In this document: in pieces, positions 61,905 to 64,000 of the stretch | Layout of the letters: every line of letters starts with the position of its first letter | Numbering within the stretch: the first letter of the stretch is position 1 | Assembly: GCA_016873735.1 (NCBI GenBank) | Contig: VGWD01000001.1 | Coordinates: 204,707 to 268,706, forward strand | Length of the DNA stretch: 64,000 bases | Source: Ignavibacteria bacterium | GTDB lineage: Bacteria; Bacteroidota; Ignavibacteria; Kapaibacteriales; UBA961 | Direction of reading: 5' to 3' | The notes under the pieces: generated by a model | Seen by the model: only the letters and a program-made list of their open reading frames with translations | The model's database searches: none | Told to the model about the DNA's origin: nothing | Translations under genes and position numbers: made by a program

Positions 61905-62585
61905 TTATCTCAATCTCAATTGTGCGATTTTTGATTCGAAATATTCAAGCTTTTCAGGATTATTTCTTGCCAAAACCTGATATGCTTTTATCGCTTGCGC
62001 AAATGCACCCTGTTGCTCATAAATATCAGCCATGGTTTCAGTCACCACCGAAGGCATGAATGATGGAGAAGGAAGTGTTTTATCTTCTTCGATAACAGGA
62101 ATCTTTGCATGCTCTAAACGTTTGGCCAACTCTTCCAATGCGGTCAGGGTACGCTTGGATTCATCCGAATGCTGCAAACTCACAAGTTGTTTAAGATTTT
62201 CCAATGTAGGTATGGAAGGATACTTGAATGAGATATCATCATAGATAATCACCTCATCTTCCATATCAAAAGGAAATGATAATTCAGGTAGTATAATGGA
62301 AAGATAGGCATGAGCTGATTCCGCTGTAAGCGTTTGAGAAGTCTGTGCATCTACCTCACCAAACAATTCCTGAGAACGCATTCTTATATTAGATGCTTTT
62401 TCACGATTGCCTGATTGCTCTACCGCATCGGCGATGAATGAAAATATCTCTCTTCCATGCGAAAGCATTGCCGCTGGAGACAATAATTCTTCACAAATGG
62501 ATATGGCCCTATGCACATTGCCTGACCTCAGGAGGTCTTTGGCAAAGTGTAATCGTTGTTCAACGAATTTTGAATGAGTGCTCAT
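61905..62585 (-). CDS. TPR-like protein upstream of pgi
   Basis: A 226-residue, mostly helical cytoplasmic protein. The N-terminus (about 10-75) contains TPR-like helices (LRSGNVHRAISICEELL). The C-terminus has a single well-formed repeat, VVTETMADIYEQQGAFAQAIKAYQVL, followed by NNPEKLEYFESKIAQL. That end is common in Bacteroidota proteins annotated only as tetratricopeptide-repeat or hypothetical. The middle is acidic and probably flexible. It has no enzymatic motif. The 10-bp gap to pgi indicates co-transcription. A terminator lies just upstream of its start, so the promoter must be within a short distance or read-through is used. Confidence 0.68.
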   Translation of the reverse strand: MSTHSKFVEQRLHFAKDLLRSGNVHRAISICEELLSPAAMLSHGREIFSFIADAVEQSGNREKASNIRMRSQELFGEVDAQTSQTLTAESAHAYLSIILPELSFPFDMEDEVIIYDDISFKYPSIPTLENLKQLVSLQHSDESKRTLTALEELAKRLEHAKIPVIEEDKTLPSPSFMPSVVTETMADIYEQQGAFAQAIKAYQVLARNNPEKLEYFESKIAQLRLR

Positions 62586-62587
62586 AA

Positions 62588-62619
62588 GAAAAAAGGCAGA
62601 AGTGTGGATACTTCTGCCT
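62588..62619 (-). terminator. Intrinsic terminator after the Bax-inhibitor-1-like gene
   Basis: AGGCAGAAGT pairs perfectly with ACTTCTGCCT across a 6-nt loop. It is followed on the minus strand by TTTTTT. It lies about 20 bp after the stop codon of the upstream gene. Confidence 0.87.
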
Positions 62620-62638
62620 GCATGAAAATCAAAAGTGT

Positions 62639-63340
62639 TTAATCATCATTGCTTCCGCCAAAGAGTCGCAAGATGAATAGAAAGAGGTTTATGAAATCAA
62701 GATATAATGTGAGAGCGCCAAGAATCGCACCCTTTGAAGCAAGATCGCTTCCTTGCAATTCCAAATCTGCCGACTCTTTGATTTTTTGAGTGTCATATGC
62801 TGTCAAACCGATAAACACAAAAACACCAATCAATGAAATGGCAAAACTGAGTGCTGAACTTTCCAGAAAAATATTCACGATGCTCGCAATGATGATTCCG
62901 ATCAATCCCATGAAGAAAAATGATCCCCATGATGATAAGTCTTTCTTTGTGACCATTCCATAAACACTCATCGCGGCGAATGTGCCGGAAGTTGTGAGAA
63001 ATGCATTCAGTACTGAAGACTCATCATAAGCAAGCAATACTGCCGACAATGTGATTCCATTCAATACTGAATATCCAATGAATGCAAGCATTGCAATGGG
63101 AACGCTCATTTTATGGATGAATGCAGATAATGCAAAAACAAGTGCAAATTCTGCAATGACGAAAAACCAAAAATAACTCAACATTGAAGAGGTCAATGAT
63201 GCATCACTTGCAACGAAACCTCCGACCAAACCTGTTGACATAAGTCCTGCAACCATCCATCCGTATACCTTGACCATATACGCTTTCTGCGCTTCGGCCA
63301 ATGCAGTTGCTCGAACTTCTTCCAAATATGCATTATTCAT
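62639..63340 (-). CDS. Bax inhibitor-1/YccA family membrane protein
   Basis: A 233-residue inner-membrane protein with seven hydrophobic segments. The family signature is visible at YMVKVYGWMVAGLMSTGLVGG (about 21-41, first helix), in the middle (SVLNGITLSAVLLAYDESSV) and at the end (IGLTAYDTQKIKESADLELQ, then LYLDFINLFLFILRLFG). Homologues such as YetJ form pH-sensitive calcium leak channels, and YccA modulates FtsH. The present role is inferred from the family. It is a single-gene unit closed by a strong terminator. Confidence 0.92.
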   Translation of the reverse strand: MNNAYLEEVRATALAEAQKAYMVKVYGWMVAGLMSTGLVGGFVASDASLTSSMLSYFWFFVIAEFALVFALSAFIHKMSVPIAMLAFIGYSVLNGITLSAVLLAYDESSVLNAFLTTSGTFAAMSVYGMVTKKDLSSWGSFFFMGLIGIIIASIVNIFLESSALSFAISLIGVFVFIGLTAYDTQKIKESADLELQGSDLASKGAILGALTLYLDFINLFLFILRLFGGSNDD

Positions 63341-63422
63341 ACTCTACCTCTATTGATTGATGCCGATCATTGACGATTGATTTCGATTATAATTTAGGAA
63401 ATTATGATGAAAGACACCTCTT

Positions 63423-64000
63423 TCATAAGATGTATTGTCCTGACAAAGCAAGTTGTCTGCCGACTAGATTCGGCATTGAACGAAGATTCATGACATTCAA
63501 TAGATTGTTTATACCCAATGTGATTCTACACTTCCCGGCATTTTGAGGCAGTATCAATTCCTTGGTGCAGCCGATGTTCAGCAATGTATATCCAGGAACA
63601 TATTCTGTATCCCTATCAGGAACTTTTCTGTTATTATGCACAGGTCCATTCACATCCAATGCTTCATCACCAAATCTTCCGATATATTGGGCACGAAGTG
63701 AAGCCATGATTCCATATTCTTTATGTTCATAACCTATTCTGATCGTGCCTGAATGTTTGGATCGAAACCACAAACCACCATATGTGTCTTCGGTCAACCG
63801 ATTAAATGTCCCGGTTCGAGGATCAACCGTACCTGCCAATCCGGCTTGAATCGCATCATATACCTCCAAATCACGGCTATCCAAATATTGATATCCAAAA
63901 GCATAGGATAATATACCGGCTTCATCTCCAGATATGGAATGAGACAGTTTCAGGGAACATTCCAAACCTCTGGTTTGCGCTCTGGAAATATTTCGATAGG
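63423..64000 (-). CDS. TonB-dependent receptor, C-terminal part (runs off the window)
   Basis: The frame is open to the right edge of the window. It begins with YRNISRAQTRGLECSLKLSH, the usual NI..A...GLE strand of TonB-dependent outer-membrane receptors. About eight barrel strands follow (GTIRIGYEHKEYGIMASLRA, then GYTLLNIGCTKELILP). It ends with GINNLLNVMNLRSMPNLVG, then RQLALSGQYIL. The last residue is Leu rather than the commoner Phe. Plug and N-terminal domains lie outside the window, so ligand and partners are unknown. It is about 80 bp upstream of the Bax-inhibitor-like gene, with only a weak 7-bp hairpin (63407-63426) at its end. Confidence 0.85.
   Translation of the reverse strand, partial: YRNISRAQTRGLECSLKLSHSISGDEAGILSYAFGYQYLDSRDLEVYDAIQAGLAGTVDPRTGTFNRLTEDTYGGLWFRSKHSGTIRIGYEHKEYGIMASLRAQYIGRFGDEALDVNGPVHNNRKVPDRDTEYVPGYTLLNIGCTKELILPQNAGKCRITLGINNLLNVMNLRSMPNLVGRQLALSGQYIL

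Overview
The window reads as a chromosomal segment of a Bacteroidota/FCB-group bacterium of moderate-to-low GC, plausibly a Chlorobi/Ignavibacteria/Kapabacteria-type lineage (inference). Grounds: many secreted proteins end in type IX secretion (T9SS)-like C-terminal sorting domains. A DUF4249 lipoprotein is paired with a TonB receptor, and there are an RNase G, an Hc1-like histone and a PafA-type phosphatase. Several genes have Bacteroidota-type TAnnTTTG -7 boxes, and Shine-Dalgarno sequences are scarce. No phage, integrase, intact insertion sequence or CRISPR array was seen.

Layout. 0.1-10.5 kb is mainly housekeeping: cysteine desulfurase, a grpE-dnaJ-comEA-like operon divergent from RNase G plus an Hc1-like histone, a DUF6544-like protein, nuoF, a DJ-1 family protein, a decayed methyltransferase and phoH. 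10.5-16.1 kb holds a LysM/coiled-coil lipoprotein pair divergent from a large secreted subtilisin. 16.2-22.3 kb has a DsbD system and a TonB receptor/DUF4249 pair, followed by pdxJ. 23.4-33.9 kb is a surface-protein region: an 808-residue protein with an internal duplication, then four paralogous secreted von Willebrand A (VWA) proteins that form a duplicated two-gene cassette (A1-B1, A2-B2). Each cassette copy has its own terminator, and both share a leader motif. 34.2-42.8 kb carries an NTF2/FG-GAP protein, an O-antigen-ligase-like protein, a GC-rich hairpin repeat, a MauG-type dihaem peroxidase behind a PhoX-type phosphatase, and a TPR-adenylate cyclase. 43-50.4 kb is visibly more AT-rich, with a glycosidase-like SprB-repeat protein fused in frame to a dead DinB gene, RluF, a sortilin-like beta-propeller and a lipoprotein. 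tRNA-Ser(UGA) and a PafA-type phosphatase follow. 52.4-64 kb is a long minus-strand run: cytochrome c, propeller lipoprotein, M16 protease, cystathionine gamma-synthase/lyase, a secreted amidotransferase-fold protein, flippase, O-methyltransferase, pgi, a TPR protein, a Bax-inhibitor-1 homologue and the end of another TonB receptor.

How the parts work together. Most accessory genes encode exported proteins: T9SS cargo, lipoproteins and TonB receptors. Their maturation plausibly relies on the DsbD/DsbD-alpha genes, because the VWA proteins carry conserved cysteine pairs. Two unrelated phosphatase types (PhoX and PafA) suggest phosphate scavenging at the surface. The best candidate for an undescribed system is the duplicated VWA cassette. 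Three decayed genes (methyltransferase, DinB, and a 66-residue protein) show in-frame stops that are visible directly. Several open frames start inside structural RNA elements (a terminator or the antisense of a tRNA), so their starts were moved downstream.
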